Virus record (IMG/VR): IMGVR_UViG_3300021961_000076
Span: 1-64,000 of that record
Direction: 5' to 3' (one strand)
DNA: 64,000 nucleotides
Source: a virus
The position numbers and the translations under genes are program-made. Positions 45,502 to 55,617 of this stretch are shown here, in pieces. Positions within the stretch are counted from its first letter, which is position 1. Every line of letters starts with the position of its first letter. A model generated the notes under the pieces. The model was not told the origin of the DNA. It saw nothing but the letters and a program-made list of their open reading frames with translations, and searched no databases.

Positions 45502-48477
45502 TTATCCTGCGAGCATTACACTGAATTTATTCCCGGACGTTGTGGTAAATTCTGCTCTCTGTTCTTCTTGTAATACTACAATAGATGCAAGATTACCCAG
45601 CGCCTCGCCATCTTGTGTTACTGGGATAGCATCTCCTTTAGCATTAAGTAGACTGTTAACTTCTGATTCTGTATAGTATCTATCGTCGTGAGTGTGGGAA
45701 GACGGGCTAAAAGTAGTTGGCTTACCTGATACGTTGCTCCAAGCAACTGAACCAGCGCTGTCTGCATACCCTGCGGATATTTTTTGCCATCCTCCTAATA
45801 CCCTGTTTTCTTCAAAGCGAACAGAAATATAAGGACTAGCAGTGTTCCTAGGGATAGCTAACTGCATTCCATATGTATTGTAGTCGTACTCATTTCCTAA
45901 TCCTACTGTAAGTGCATAGAATTGGTTAGGGCTAGTGTCAGTACCCGGGCCGTTGGTGTTTCCTTGAACGAATCTCCACCCAAAGCCAGTGCTTAGAGTT
46001 CCGCCAGCAGCATCAAAGGATGTTCTAGTACTGTGGTTATCCCCGAAGTTATTCCACCATCTACTAGCATCAGTGATTGATCCAATACCGTGAGTATGTG
46101 AAGATGCTGCTTTAGTACCTAATAGAGTATCTACTTCCGATTCTGTATAGTAACGGTCATCGTGAGTGTGAGAAACTGCTGCTGCATAACTCCCAATATT
46201 TGAGCTATCTAGAATCTTTCTCCATCCGTACTGTGTTCCGTTAGTCATTCTACTTACATAGAAATCATCTCCGTGGAAGTTATGAGCAAGTTTAAAATCG
46301 TAGTTATTATCACTTGTCCATGAAGCGCCGGCAATTGTTATCCAGTTCCACCATTCTGTATATGGTGCTCCACCTGGGTTATACCCGTAGAAGAATCCTC
46401 CCTCTTGAGCTCGAGAAACCATACTGCTATCGTTTCTGGTAGATTTTCTAGAGTTTGCACCGTAAACAATTCTCGATGAATCTATACCGTCTATAAGTTC
46501 TGAATCTGCTGCTTTTGCAGTTGATCCTAGTTTACCGGCTAATAAAGTATCTACCTCCGATTCTGTATAGTAACGGTCATCGTGAGTGTGAGAAGGTAAG
46601 GCTGTTAAAGCATAGTTTCCAACATTAGAGCTATCTAAAATAGTTTTCCATTCAGTCCAGCTATCTGATACTGCTGCATCATTATCTGCGCTTCTTACTC
46701 TTAAGGAAGTACCTCCGTAGTTTGAACCATGGCCCATATAGAGCTGAAAGTCACCTCCTGCATCGCTTCCTCCGCGTGCTCCTACATGAAGCACTGCGCC
46801 GTAGTTTGGCCAGCCGTTAGCGGCTTGTACAAATGAGGTTTGAATTCCAGTAGTATAATCTCCTGCTCTAGTGTCTGCACTCCATACATAGTTTCCTTGT
46901 GTAAGAACTATATTGTGAGTATGTGAGGATGCTGCTTTGGTACCTAATAAAGTATCTACTTCTGATTCAGTATAATAACGGTCATCGTGAGTGTGATTAC
47001 CAGCAGCTGCATCAGTAGCTCCAGTACCTAAAGGTCTCCAGGTATTAGTGTCGGTGTCTGTGGAAGTAATAGTTATAGTACCAGCGTTCTTAGTAACTGT
47101 GGTAGCTCCAGCTCCTCTAATTACTATATCTCCAGATGATACATCATCCGCTACACCTACTCTAGTTACAGTATTAACATACGAAGTGATATATCCTGAG
47201 TCATTGGTAAATGAAGATACGTTTGTAGGTCTGTCTGTTATATCAGTCCATACGTGAGTATGTGAAGGTAGAGATGTTAAAGCATATGAGCTAACATTAC
47301 GGGAGGTTACTGTTACAGCAGCAGGGCGCTCTTGTTCAACAGTATCAAAAGAGGTTACCGGTGTGATTGACCATCCTGTTGCCCAATCGGAATCAATAGA
47401 ATTATACCCAGATTGGAATTCAGTTACATATACTTGAGGGTAAGACCAAGAAGAATTTGTCTCTCCGATCCATATACAATCCCCAGTACTGTCGTATCCA
47501 AATCTTACTGTTAACTGTACTCCAGCATCACTTATCTGGTGTGCAAATAAATTATACCAGTTTCCTCCTGCGTAGTTATAACCTCCTAGTTCAATGGTGT
47601 AAGAATTACCGGTATTGTACTGGTAGATCTTTACAGTCATTCTCATCATTGTAGATGAGTTGTTTTTACGTGTAGGTAGCTTAATTTTAAATGCTCCTGT
47701 TACTGTAGAAGTACTTGTTGTATAAACAGCACCTTCAGGAGCATACACTCTAGCACCTTCAAAACCAACTGTAGTGCCTCGGAAGAACGGGTATCCTCCG
47801 TTACGGTATATGGTAGTATTCCACCCGTCATTAGATGCATTAAGTGTTCTATAATCACCAGCGTTTTGAATCCACGATCCTACTTCAAATCCTGCATTAA
47901 CATATACGCTTTTACTTCCGTATGAACGAATCCATGAAGAATCAATCATGTACCAGCCACCGCCATGGGTCTCAAAGTATAATCCGTCGTTACCGGAAAC
48001 TCTTACCCAACCTCCGTTTGCATAGATATCTCCTTTTACGTGAAGCTTGTAGTCAGGGTCAGCAGCACTAAAGTTACCAATTCCTAATTTATTTCCTTGT
48101 ATAGCTAAACCGTCGGTTGGTCTGGCGATATCAGCAGGTTCTCCGTCATATCCTGTAGCTAAGAAAATCATACCGTCAGCACTCTTAGCCCAAATTCTTA
48201 ACTCTGCATCAGCATCATCGTGTTGGCGAATACCTGTTCTCCAAGTTGAAACACTACCAAACACAATAGACCCCTCGTAGTTTCCAGCATGAAGGTTAAG
48301 TTTTCCTGTTAATGTTCCTCCTGCTAGTGGAAGGTAGTCGTGAGTATGAGAAGCTGCAGCGAAGGCGGTAGCTTGGTTCCCGTCTAGAGTATCTGCATCT
48401 AGGCCAGAGCTAGCTCCATCATTAGCCGATGTCCAGATCTGTCCTCCTGATATGTAGACTGTATCTTTAAGTTTCAT
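45502..48477 (-). CDS. Tail fibre protein with HDDRYY repeats, 991 aa
   Basis: Starts MKLKDTVYISGGQIWTSAND, LDADTLDGNQATAFA and then ASHTHDYLPLAGGTLTGKL, the typical T4 gp37/gp34-like fibre entry. HTHDDRYYTESEVDTLL occurs five times with glycine-rich and Trp-rich receptor segments between (SWIRSYGSKSVYV, WTEWKTILDSSN). Ends in an EQRAEFTTTSGNKFSVMLAG cap. Trimeric fibre that contacts the host; TAATG joins it to the large fibre gene. Confidence 0.85.
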   Translation of the reverse strand: MKLKDTVYISGGQIWTSANDGASSGLDADTLDGNQATAFAAASHTHDYLPLAGGTLTGKLNLHAGNYEGSIVFGSVSTWRTGIRQHDDADAELRIWAKSADGMIFLATGYDGEPADIARPTDGLAIQGNKLGIGNFSAADPDYKLHVKGDIYANGGWVRVSGNDGLYFETHGGGWYMIDSSWIRSYGSKSVYVNAGFEVGSWIQNAGDYRTLNASNDGWNTTIYRNGGYPFFRGTTVGFEGARVYAPEGAVYTTSTSTVTGAFKIKLPTRKNNSSTMMRMTVKIYQYNTGNSYTIELGGYNYAGGNWYNLFAHQISDAGVQLTVRFGYDSTGDCIWIGETNSSWSYPQVYVTEFQSGYNSIDSDWATGWSITPVTSFDTVEQERPAAVTVTSRNVSSYALTSLPSHTHVWTDITDRPTNVSSFTNDSGYITSYVNTVTRVGVADDVSSGDIVIRGAGATTVTKNAGTITITSTDTDTNTWRPLGTGATDAAAGNHTHDDRYYTESEVDTLLGTKAASSHTHNIVLTQGNYVWSADTRAGDYTTGIQTSFVQAANGWPNYGAVLHVGARGGSDAGGDFQLYMGHGSNYGGTSLRVRSADNDAAVSDSWTEWKTILDSSNVGNYALTALPSHTHDDRYYTESEVDTLLAGKLGSTAKAADSELIDGIDSSRIVYGANSRKSTRNDSSMVSRAQEGGFFYGYNPGGAPYTEWWNWITIAGASWTSDNNYDFKLAHNFHGDDFYVSRMTNGTQYGWRKILDSSNIGSYAAAVSHTHDDRYYTESEVDTLLGTKAASSHTHGIGSITDASRWWNNFGDNHSTRTSFDAAGGTLSTGFGWRFVQGNTNGPGTDTSPNQFYALTVGLGNEYDYNTYGMQLAIPRNTASPYISVRFEENRVLGGWQKISAGYADSAGSVAWSNVSGKPTTFSPSSHTHDDRYYTESEVNSLLNAKGDAIPVTQDGEALGNLASIVVLQEEQRAEFTTTSGNKFSVMLAG

Positions 48478-51400
48478 TATATTAACCTTCTAAATTTAAA
48501 CACATACCTTGAACTTCCAGTATTGTCTGTATCCCCTGCCATCTCTAAATACATATTTCCATCATTTGCTCCTGGTGTACGTTTTGTACGTAGGTAAATT
48601 CTACCACTATTTGGAGCGTGACCAGCTCTGTGCAGCACTATTTCGTCTGTAACAGTTGAATTTGTTGCTGTTCCGAACCAGGACATTGTACCTGAGTAGT
48701 ACTCTGTGTAATGTCCTCCTCCTACTGCGTAGTCATTTACATATACCTGTACTATGTAGGTACCTGTTGATAAGGTATTACCTCTAATACTTGTAGCCTG
48801 CCAGTCTGTTCTTAACGTCATATCTACGTTGACTGTAACTAATCCCAATAGGTCTGCTGAATCTGTAGAATCTTTTCTGGCAAATCTAGTATCAGATTCA
48901 GTTTCTGTGTAGTAACGGTCATCGTGAGTGTGGTTACCAGCAGCTGCATCAGTAGCTCCAGTTCCTAGCGGTCTCCAAGTGTTAGTATCAGTAGAACTAA
49001 CTACTCCGTTTGTATCAATACTTAAGTTTGTACCAATCTTAATACCTCCTAAAGTACTAGCTGATGCTATAGGTAGTGAGTAATTGTTTGCATTAGCAGC
49101 AATACCGTCTAACTTTGTACCATCAGTAGCTATATCTCTACCGTCTACTGTACCTGCTAAAGTTATATTACCTCCTATGTAAAGGTTACTATTAACTGCC
49201 CATTGTCTGGATGTTTTTACAATATCGTTACTGTCTCCAGATGGCTCTTCTGCCTGGCCGGCGGCTGTTCCAAAAGTTAATGCTCTATTCTCTTCTTCCC
49301 AGAACTCAACCTCCATTGTAAAGGTATCTCTCCAGTCACCAGCCATCTGAGCCCATACCTCGTATGAGTTTCTAAGCCCGGATGCTGATGTTCTAATGGA
49401 TTTTACTGCTTTAAATATAGAAGCTGTATTATCAATAGAGTACCAGTATAGGTCGTGGTTTTCTTGAGTACTTCCTCCGTTTTCATATAGAACATGAATA
49501 ACTTCTGTACCGATTGCTACATCGTCGTATCCATTTAACTTAGCTTTAATGAGAGCTTTATCGTAAGATCCTACTATCTCTACGCTAAATAAATGTACCC
49601 ATTTTCCGTTGATACTTCCACCGTTTACTCCTACTGATCTAACCTTAAAGTACTTTCTCCATCCGTAAGCATAGTGGAATAATGTAGGGACTATAGTAGG
49701 AGCAGTTAAAGTACCGGTCATAGTACCTCCTGCTAATTTTAAGAACCTACTATCAGATTCAGTCTCAGTAAAATAGCGATCATCGTGATCGTGAGAAGGT
49801 AAGGATGTTAGGTAGGTACCTGATGCTTGTTTACCGGCTAATAGAGTATCTACTTCTGTCTCGGTGTAGTAACGATCGTCATGGGTATGAGACGGTAAAG
49901 ATGTTAGGGCGTAAGAGCCAATATTTCCCGATGTAAGTATAGTGCTAGGAGAGTATACGTTATCTATGTGTACAAATCCGTTAAACGAATCACCTCCTCC
50001 TCTTTCTTTAGTCCAGCCTACACCCTGTAGGTGTAGTCTACCTACACGTCCTTTAAGCCTTATGGTAGTAAACCTGTCAACGCCTTCAACCTTGTACATA
50101 TGGGATCCAGCGTGATCGAGGCTAACACTTTCATGTTGTACATCCTGGAAATCGTTTATACGTTTAATCCATAATGCTGTTCCGTTGGATTTGACTCCGT
50201 AGACGTCAAAATACCCTGTGTTCGACCATGCTAATGTAGAGATATGCATCATCTTCATACCGGACGGTACAGCAAAGTCAATACTATAACCACTAGCATC
50301 TGCAGTTCTACCGCTAACATCAGTATATATTCTACCAGAAGTACTTCTTAAAGTAGCATCCCAATAGTTATCATCTGAGGGGTTCCATCCTCCTACTCTA
50401 TCGGAAAATCCGTTGCTTACATTAGTAGTACTATCCCAAGTATTAGTTAATTTACCATCTAAATAACTATTAACTTCAGTTTCGGTGTAGTATCGGTCAT
50501 CGTGAGTGTGATTACCGGCTGCGGCATCAGTAGCACCGGTACCTAGCGGTCTCCAAGTGTTAGTATCCGTAGAGCTTAATACTCCTTCAGATATTGAGAG
50601 ATTAGTTCCTACCTTAATACCGCCTAGCACACTAGCAGAAGCTACAGGTAGTGAGTAATTATTAGCACTTGCTGCTATACCGTCTAGCTTAGACTTGTCA
50701 GTAGTGGACATTAAGCCAGCACGGCTAGTAGTAGCATCGCTATAGGTAGTATCTGTGTCAGTCCAAGGAACATTAACATACATTTGCTCATTAGAGAGCT
50801 GTACTGGGTAGTTCTTTCCGCTGGCTGTATATCCGATCTTAACACCGCCTAATACTGAGGAAGTAGCTAGAGGTAGTGAGTAGTTATTTGCACTTGCGGC
50901 AATGCCGTCTAATTTAGTCTTGTCAGTAGTTGACATTAGACCAGCTCTTTCAGTAGTAGCGTTACTGTAGGTAGTATCAGTATCTGTAGAGGTAATTGTA
51001 ATAGTACCTCCAGACTTAGTAATTGTAGTAGCTCCAGAGCCAGCTAAAGTAATATTGCCGGATGTTAAATCTCCTGTAACACCTACTGAAGTTACTGTGT
51101 TGGTATCCGTAGAACTTAAGACTCCATCAGTTATTGAGAGGTTAGTACCTACTTTAATACCGCCTAGTACACTAGCTGATGCTACCGGTAATGAGTAATT
51201 ATTTGCATTAGCAGCGATTCCATCTAGCTTAGTACCATCTGTGGCAATATCTCTACCGTCTACTGTGCCGTCTACCTCTATACTGCCTCCTATGTTTAAC
51301 GTAGCATCTTTATAGAAGACTTTGTTTAAGTATGGATTATCATATTCCGTATCCGGAGAGTTTATATAGCTTGAAAGATCTACTGTTACTGTGGTTGATG

Positions 51401-53717
51401 CGCCTCCTTTTCTTCTTACAAAGTACCTGACGTTAGGACCTCCTCTTAGCCATACGTTAAGTTTACTGTATTCAGCACCGTCGCCCATATCAATTCTACC
51501 GACAATCACAGTATAGTTATGAGTTACGTGAACATCTTCAAATTCACGCATTCCTCCCCAAGCATTTTCCTGTACTTTACCGGTTATGGACATTCCCCCA
51601 AAATGGGTAGCAGATCCGTTGTTCCAGTTTGCATCTGTTCCACCGATCGAATCACTATAATTCCTAAAGATTTCGATTTCGTCTAGCTGATCTACATCAA
51701 AGCTTACTTTATAGTAGGTGTCTCCTCGTCCGGTAACGTAGAAAGCTTGGAAGGTTTTATTATAGTAACCTGCTAGCTTAGTATCAATTTCAGTTTCAGT
51801 GTAGTAGCGATCGTCGTGTAAGTGATTACCTGCTGCTGCGTCAGTAGCACCCGTTCCTAATGGTCTCCAGGTATTAGTGTCTGTATCAGTTGAACTGATT
51901 GTAAGTATCCCGGTATTTCTATCATAAGACACCGAAGTTGCTCCTGCTCCTGTTACTGCTAGAGTAGTTCCACTGCCTATCTCTCCTGTGTTTGTTCTAT
52001 CTGAGATAGTCCAACTACCGTAATTATCGTAGTTATGAGTGTGGGAAGTAGCTGCAAATGGACCTGTAGCAGCGTAAGATGCTGAAGTAGCAGAAGTGGC
52101 TGAAGTGGCGTTGCCTGAAAGTGCTCCTTCAAAGGTAGCAGCTTTAATAGTGCCGTCTGCTTGCGGGATACCTGCTGCGGTATATTCGCCCCAGTTTAGT
52201 TTTCCGTTAGCTCCCATCCACAGGCTTTTAGATACCCTACCTGCCCAGTGGAAGTTTAAGTTTGGAGAATACTTATCCGCACTTTGAGTACTATCAACTG
52301 CATCACGTTCTCTTAAAGAGATTGGTGAATTCGCCCAGTCTTCTCCGTTAGTTAAATTTGTGTAAGCGGTAACCATTCTAGTGATTGTGCCGCCTGCTAA
52401 CGGTAGATAATCGTGAGTGTGATTGGCGTCTGCTTTACTTGCAATCTTAGCAGCAATGCTGGCACTAAAGTTAGCATCATCACCAATTGCTGCAGCTATT
52501 TCGTTTAACGTATCTAAAGTACCCGGGGCAGATGCTACTATATAATCTATAATTGACCCTGTGTCTGCTATTTTTAGATAACGGTCATCATGAGTGTGAT
52601 TACCTGCTGCTGCATCAGTAGCACCGGTTCCTAATGGTCTCCAGGTATCGGTATCGGTATCGGTTGAACTGATTACAAATCCTCCTGCTTCAGCAGAATA
52701 AGTAACTGTAGTTGCTCCGTCTCCTGTAAGGTTTAAGCTTCCTGAGTAATAATCTCTTCTATTAGCGCTTAAGATTGTACCTGCTTGTACGTTTGCAGAT
52801 AATACTCCGGTTTCGCTGTTAATTGATAATCCACTACCGATTTTAATACCTCCTAGTGCGGAAGCTGTAGCAATAGGTAGTGAATAATTGTTGGCGCTAG
52901 CTGCTATACCGTCTAACTTAGTCTTATCTGTAGAAGACATAAGTCCGGCTGTAGAAGTAGTAGCAGCAGAATAAGTAGTGTCTGTATCTGTAGAACTAAT
53001 TATAAATCCTCCTATCTGAGAGGAATACGTAACCGAGGTGGCACCGCTTCCTGTGAGGCTTAAGCTTCCGGAATAAAAGTTTTGCCTATCGGCGCTTAGG
53101 ATAGTACCTGCTGGTGCGGTTACTACTCCGGTTGTTTTATTGACTGTTAAACCACTACCAATCTTAATACCTCCTAAAGCAGTGGTGGTAGCAATAGGTA
53201 ACGTATATACAGTATCAACTAAGAAAGAGCTGGTCTGGGCTATAAGTCCATCTAGCTTGGTTCCATCTCCAGCTATATCTCTACCGTCTACTGTTCCGTT
53301 AACGGAGATATTGTTAGCAACCGATAGGTTTTTGATTGTGGTAGTTTGGGTATACGGGAAATAATTTATACCTGAAGAATCTCCTTTAGGAGAAGCATTT
53401 GATCCTACTGTACCAAAGTAAATACCGTAGACTTGAGCTGAACTACTATCTGCTGTAATGGTTAGCTTAGAAGCAGTAATGTTTGAATTGACAGACAGTA
53501 CCCCGGTACCGCCGTTCATCGTTAGACCGTTACCAACTTTGATTCCCCCCAATGTAGAAGAATTAGCCACGGGTAATGAATACCCAGAAACTGACCCAGC
53601 GATAACATTACCGTTGGCATCAGTACCTAATACGTTCTGGCTTGTTAGGTTTTCAAGCTTGAGATGTGCAAGGGAGCCAGAAGACCCATGCAACACCACC
53701 TTTTTCCATGATGGCAT
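48477..53717 (-). CDS. Long tail fibre protein, 1746 aa
   Basis: Start MPSWKKVVLHGSSGSLAHL. The chain is a patchwork of repeated modules: about seven copies of an ANNYSLPxASxSxLGGIKxG unit and about seven of HTHDDRYYTExE, with NTWRPLGTGATDAAAGNH between. Different beta-rich inserts (e.g. FQAFYVTGRGDTYYKV, VNGGSINGKWVHLFSV) sit among them. The start resembles the N-terminal attachment of the gene at 54155 (MATAWKKIIVSGSAAEL), so both probably bind the same baseplate site. Largest gene in the window. Confidence 0.85.
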   Translation of the reverse strand: MPSWKKVVLHGSSGSLAHLKLENLTSQNVLGTDANGNVIAGSVSGYSLPVANSSTLGGIKVGNGLTMNGGTGVLSVNSNITASKLTITADSSSAQVYGIYFGTVGSNASPKGDSSGINYFPYTQTTTIKNLSVANNISVNGTVDGRDIAGDGTKLDGLIAQTSSFLVDTVYTLPIATTTALGGIKIGSGLTVNKTTGVVTAPAGTILSADRQNFYSGSLSLTGSGATSVTYSSQIGGFIISSTDTDTTYSAATTSTAGLMSSTDKTKLDGIAASANNYSLPIATASALGGIKIGSGLSINSETGVLSANVQAGTILSANRRDYYSGSLNLTGDGATTVTYSAEAGGFVISSTDTDTDTWRPLGTGATDAAAGNHTHDDRYLKIADTGSIIDYIVASAPGTLDTLNEIAAAIGDDANFSASIAAKIASKADANHTHDYLPLAGGTITRMVTAYTNLTNGEDWANSPISLRERDAVDSTQSADKYSPNLNFHWAGRVSKSLWMGANGKLNWGEYTAAGIPQADGTIKAATFEGALSGNATSATSATSASYAATGPFAATSHTHNYDNYGSWTISDRTNTGEIGSGTTLAVTGAGATSVSYDRNTGILTISSTDTDTNTWRPLGTGATDAAAGNHLHDDRYYTETEIDTKLAGYYNKTFQAFYVTGRGDTYYKVSFDVDQLDEIEIFRNYSDSIGGTDANWNNGSATHFGGMSITGKVQENAWGGMREFEDVHVTHNYTVIVGRIDMGDGAEYSKLNVWLRGGPNVRYFVRRKGGASTTVTVDLSSYINSPDTEYDNPYLNKVFYKDATLNIGGSIEVDGTVDGRDIATDGTKLDGIAANANNYSLPVASASVLGGIKVGTNLSITDGVLSSTDTNTVTSVGVTGDLTSGNITLAGSGATTITKSGGTITITSTDTDTTYSNATTERAGLMSTTDKTKLDGIAASANNYSLPLATSSVLGGVKIGYTASGKNYPVQLSNEQMYVNVPWTDTDTTYSDATTSRAGLMSTTDKSKLDGIAASANNYSLPVASASVLGGIKVGTNLSISEGVLSSTDTNTWRPLGTGATDAAAGNHTHDDRYYTETEVNSYLDGKLTNTWDSTTNVSNGFSDRVGGWNPSDDNYWDATLRSTSGRIYTDVSGRTADASGYSIDFAVPSGMKMMHISTLAWSNTGYFDVYGVKSNGTALWIKRINDFQDVQHESVSLDHAGSHMYKVEGVDRFTTIRLKGRVGRLHLQGVGWTKERGGGDSFNGFVHIDNVYSPSTILTSGNIGSYALTSLPSHTHDDRYYTETEVDTLLAGKQASGTYLTSLPSHDHDDRYFTETESDSRFLKLAGGTMTGTLTAPTIVPTLFHYAYGWRKYFKVRSVGVNGGSINGKWVHLFSVEIVGSYDKALIKAKLNGYDDVAIGTEVIHVLYENGGSTQENHDLYWYSIDNTASIFKAVKSIRTSASGLRNSYEVWAQMAGDWRDTFTMEVEFWEEENRALTFGTAAGQAEEPSGDSNDIVKTSRQWAVNSNLYIGGNITLAGTVDGRDIATDGTKLDGIAANANNYSLPIASASTLGGIKIGTNLSIDTNGVVSSTDTNTWRPLGTGATDAAAGNHTHDDRYYTETESDTRFARKDSTDSADLLGLVTVNVDMTLRTDWQATSIRGNTLSTGTYIVQVYVNDYAVGGGHYTEYYSGTMSWFGTATNSTVTDEIVLHRAGHAPNSGRIYLRTKRTPGANDGNMYLEMAGDTDNTGSSRYVFKFRRLI

Positions 53718-53785
53718 ATACTACTTACATTGAGGTTGGTTACAGGATAGTGCCTGCCCACTTCCCTTTCGGGCCTTCAATCTAA

Positions 53786-53794
53786 TATAAATAG
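53786..53794 (-). promoter_or_regulatory. Late-type box CTATTTATA before the long fibre gene
   Basis: Two bases after the 49-aa gene stop and 68 bases before the fibre ATG; the leader holds GGCCCGAAAGGG, a small hairpin. Confidence 0.6.
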
Positions 53795-53795
53795 A

Positions 53796-53945
53796 TTATT
53801 GTTTTGGAGTGGTAGCTGTAAGGTGTAAATCAACCTTATCTAGTAGCTCTGCAATCATTCTTACGCTGCTTCCTTGAAATGTAGCATTCTCAACACACTG
53901 TTTAATGATCTGAAAGTCATTGTGTGTAAAATCTGGTTTTGACAT
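53796..53945 (-). CDS. Hypothetical protein, 49 aa
   Basis: ATG 53945, stop 53796. Starts MSKPDFTHNDFQIIKQCV, helical with VRMIAELLDKVDLHL. Two bases after the 59-aa gene stop. Similar in size and layout to small late proteins between fibre genes; not recognised. Confidence 0.65.
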   Translation of the reverse strand: MSKPDFTHNDFQIIKQCVENATFQGSSVRMIAELLDKVDLHLTATTPKQ

Positions 53946-53947
53946 AA

Positions 53948-54127
53948 CTATTGACCTCCTAATTTAATGTATTGATTCTGTAGTTTTACTACTGCTCGGG
54001 TTAGGGTATCTAGCTCATCACCGGAGAATCTCATTTTTTTAATTTTGAGTAATAAGAATTCTAGCTCCTCGACCGTCAACTGGTTAGGATCTTCTTGTTT
54101 TTGTGTAACCTTATCTAATAACCCCAT
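53948..54127 (-). CDS. Hypothetical protein, 59 aa
   Basis: ATG 54127, stop TAG 53948. MGLLDKVTQKQEDPNQLTVE, then a helix ELEFLLLKIKKMRFSG and LDTLTRAVVKLQNQY. The pattern (LTxEELEFLLxxIKxxxFxG) is one I have seen in small conserved late phage proteins. A GGAGGT precedes the next gene. Function unknown. Confidence 0.7.
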   Translation of the reverse strand: MGLLDKVTQKQEDPNQLTVEELEFLLLKIKKMRFSGDELDTLTRAVVKLQNQYIKLGGQ

Positions 54128-54154
54128 AAAATTTAGTTTAGTTTAATATAACTG

Positions 54155-54952
54155 TTAATTTCCTTCGCCACCGCCGCCGGAACTTACAAACTCATTGCCT
54201 GAATCTACAGTATCGCCGTCTTTGGTATAGATGTAAATTTCTCCTGTAACAGTATCTACGAAAATTGAACCGTGACCGTAAGTATTACCCCCGTACCTAG
54301 GAGCAACAGTAGGTGCTTCACCGGTTGCCCCTGTGTAGACAACACCTGCCCATGCTTGAGGAAGAGCAGCACCTGTATTAGTTTCTGCAACAGAGTCGTT
54401 GAACGACCACCTGTCTTGTGCATTATCGTAGAAGAAGGCTCTACCAAATTGAACACCTGATACAACACTTGTAGGTACGATGATACCAGCGTCAGCTGTA
54501 GTAGATCCTGAACCTAGTAAGATGAATCGGTCTTCAACTGTTAAGTTTGTAGTGTTAATAACCGTTGATGAACCGTTAACAATTAAGTCTCCTTCGATAG
54601 TTACGTCTCTACCAAAAGTAGAACCTGAGATTGTTAATACATTGGCAGAAGCGTTCCAGGTAAACTGATCATCTCCGTATACGTTTTCACTGTCTAAATA
54701 GACTGCTACTTTTCCTGCAGATGCACCAGAGGTTCCAAGTAGGCCGCCGTCGAATACTCTTATATCGATTGATCTCTTTTTAAGAGTTCCGTCTGCTTCA
54801 GCAATTGCAACAATTTTAGAAGTGCCGCTTGTAGCAGAACCTGATAAATTAGCAAATTTTGCTACTGAACCTGTGATCGGACCATCTGCATATACGCTAG
54901 CTAATTCAGCTGCTGACCCTGATACTATAATCTTCTTCCATGCTGTTGCCAT
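54155..54952 (-). CDS. Fibre or baseplate-attached structural protein, 265 aa
   Basis: Start MATAWKKIIVSGSAAELASV parallels the long fibre start. Beta-rich: TIEGDLIVNGSSTVINTTNL and VEDRFILLGSGSTTADAG are phage fibre shaft motifs; ends EFVSSGGGGEGN, a flexible tail. Late box 22 bases upstream. Perhaps a short fibre or a connector for the long fibre. Confidence 0.75.
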   Translation of the reverse strand: MATAWKKIIVSGSAAELASVYADGPITGSVAKFANLSGSATSGTSKIVAIAEADGTLKKRSIDIRVFDGGLLGTSGASAGKVAVYLDSENVYGDDQFTWNASANVLTISGSTFGRDVTIEGDLIVNGSSTVINTTNLTVEDRFILLGSGSTTADAGIIVPTSVVSGVQFGRAFFYDNAQDRWSFNDSVAETNTGAALPQAWAGVVYTGATGEAPTVAPRYGGNTYGHGSIFVDTVTGEIYIYTKDGDTVDSGNEFVSSGGGGEGN

Positions 54953-54974
54953 GTTGTGTACTGTTTAATGTTTA

Positions 54975-54983
54975 TATAAATAG
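54975..54983 (-). promoter_or_regulatory. Late-type box CTATTTATA
   Basis: 22 bases before the ATG at 54952, partly next to the stop of the 187-aa gene (54988). Confidence 0.65.
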
Positions 54984-54987
54984 GTCG

Positions 54988-55551
54988 TTAATTCTCATTT
55001 TCTTTGCCAGGGTCTGCTGGGGAGATTGGGTCTGAGAGACCTAGATGACCTACGTAGTAACCTTCTCCTAAAGATCCTAATCCTGAAGCATAAATAATAC
55101 CGGTAGTAACCGTAGGAGGTTCTGCTTTTACCGGCAGTTTAGTTATACCCTCTGATGTTACTTCTAAGATAGTGCTTCCTGATGAATTTTTTAATATTAA
55201 CGGGGAAGTGGTATCCGGTGTTGTTATTGTAGCTTGAGTGAGTGTGATACTGTTAGCTAAATCTAAATAAACTTTACCGTCTACTGCTTTGGTAGAGATA
55301 TTTCTACCTCCCATAATAGAGAGGTTTGTTGTTGCGACATCTACTATAATATTGCCAGAGTCTGTACCTGTGGTAATCTTTGTTACACCGCTTCCAGTGG
55401 TAGTAGTTGTGGTAGTACTTGTGGTAGTATTAAGTACAATCTTACCGCCTTCATCTTCAATTTCTCTAATAATTTTACCGCTTGCATCTACTGAGAGAGA
55501 AGCTTTTCTAAGGTTAGCTAATGCTAATGCGGTAAGACGAGTAGATGCCAC
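54988..55551 (-). CDS. Hypothetical structural protein, 187 aa (GTG start)
   Basis: Start codon is GTG at 55551, 13 bases after a late box; no ATG gives the full frame. A helical opening ASTRLTALALANLRK, a Thr run (TTTSTTTTTTTGSG) and a beta part (LTQATITTPDTTSPLILKN) follow, ending in a Pro-rich tail. Threonine runs are often linkers. Likely a fibre-associated protein. Confidence 0.7.
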   Translation of the reverse strand: MASTRLTALALANLRKASLSVDASGKIIREIEDEGGKIVLNTTTSTTTTTTTGSGVTKITTGTDSGNIIVDVATTNLSIMGGRNISTKAVDGKVYLDLANSITLTQATITTPDTTSPLILKNSSGSTILEVTSEGITKLPVKAEPPTVTTGIIYASGLGSLGEGYYVGHLGLSDPISPADPGKENEN

Positions 55552-55564
55552 AGAATAATTTTAT

Positions 55565-55573
55565 TATAAATAG
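55565..55573 (-). promoter_or_regulatory. Late-type box CTATTTATA
   Basis: 13 bases before the GTG start at 55551. Confidence 0.65.
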
Positions 55574-55617
55574 GAAAAGCCGGCGATTGCCAGCTCCTCG
55601 CTATATCTTAGTAAATA

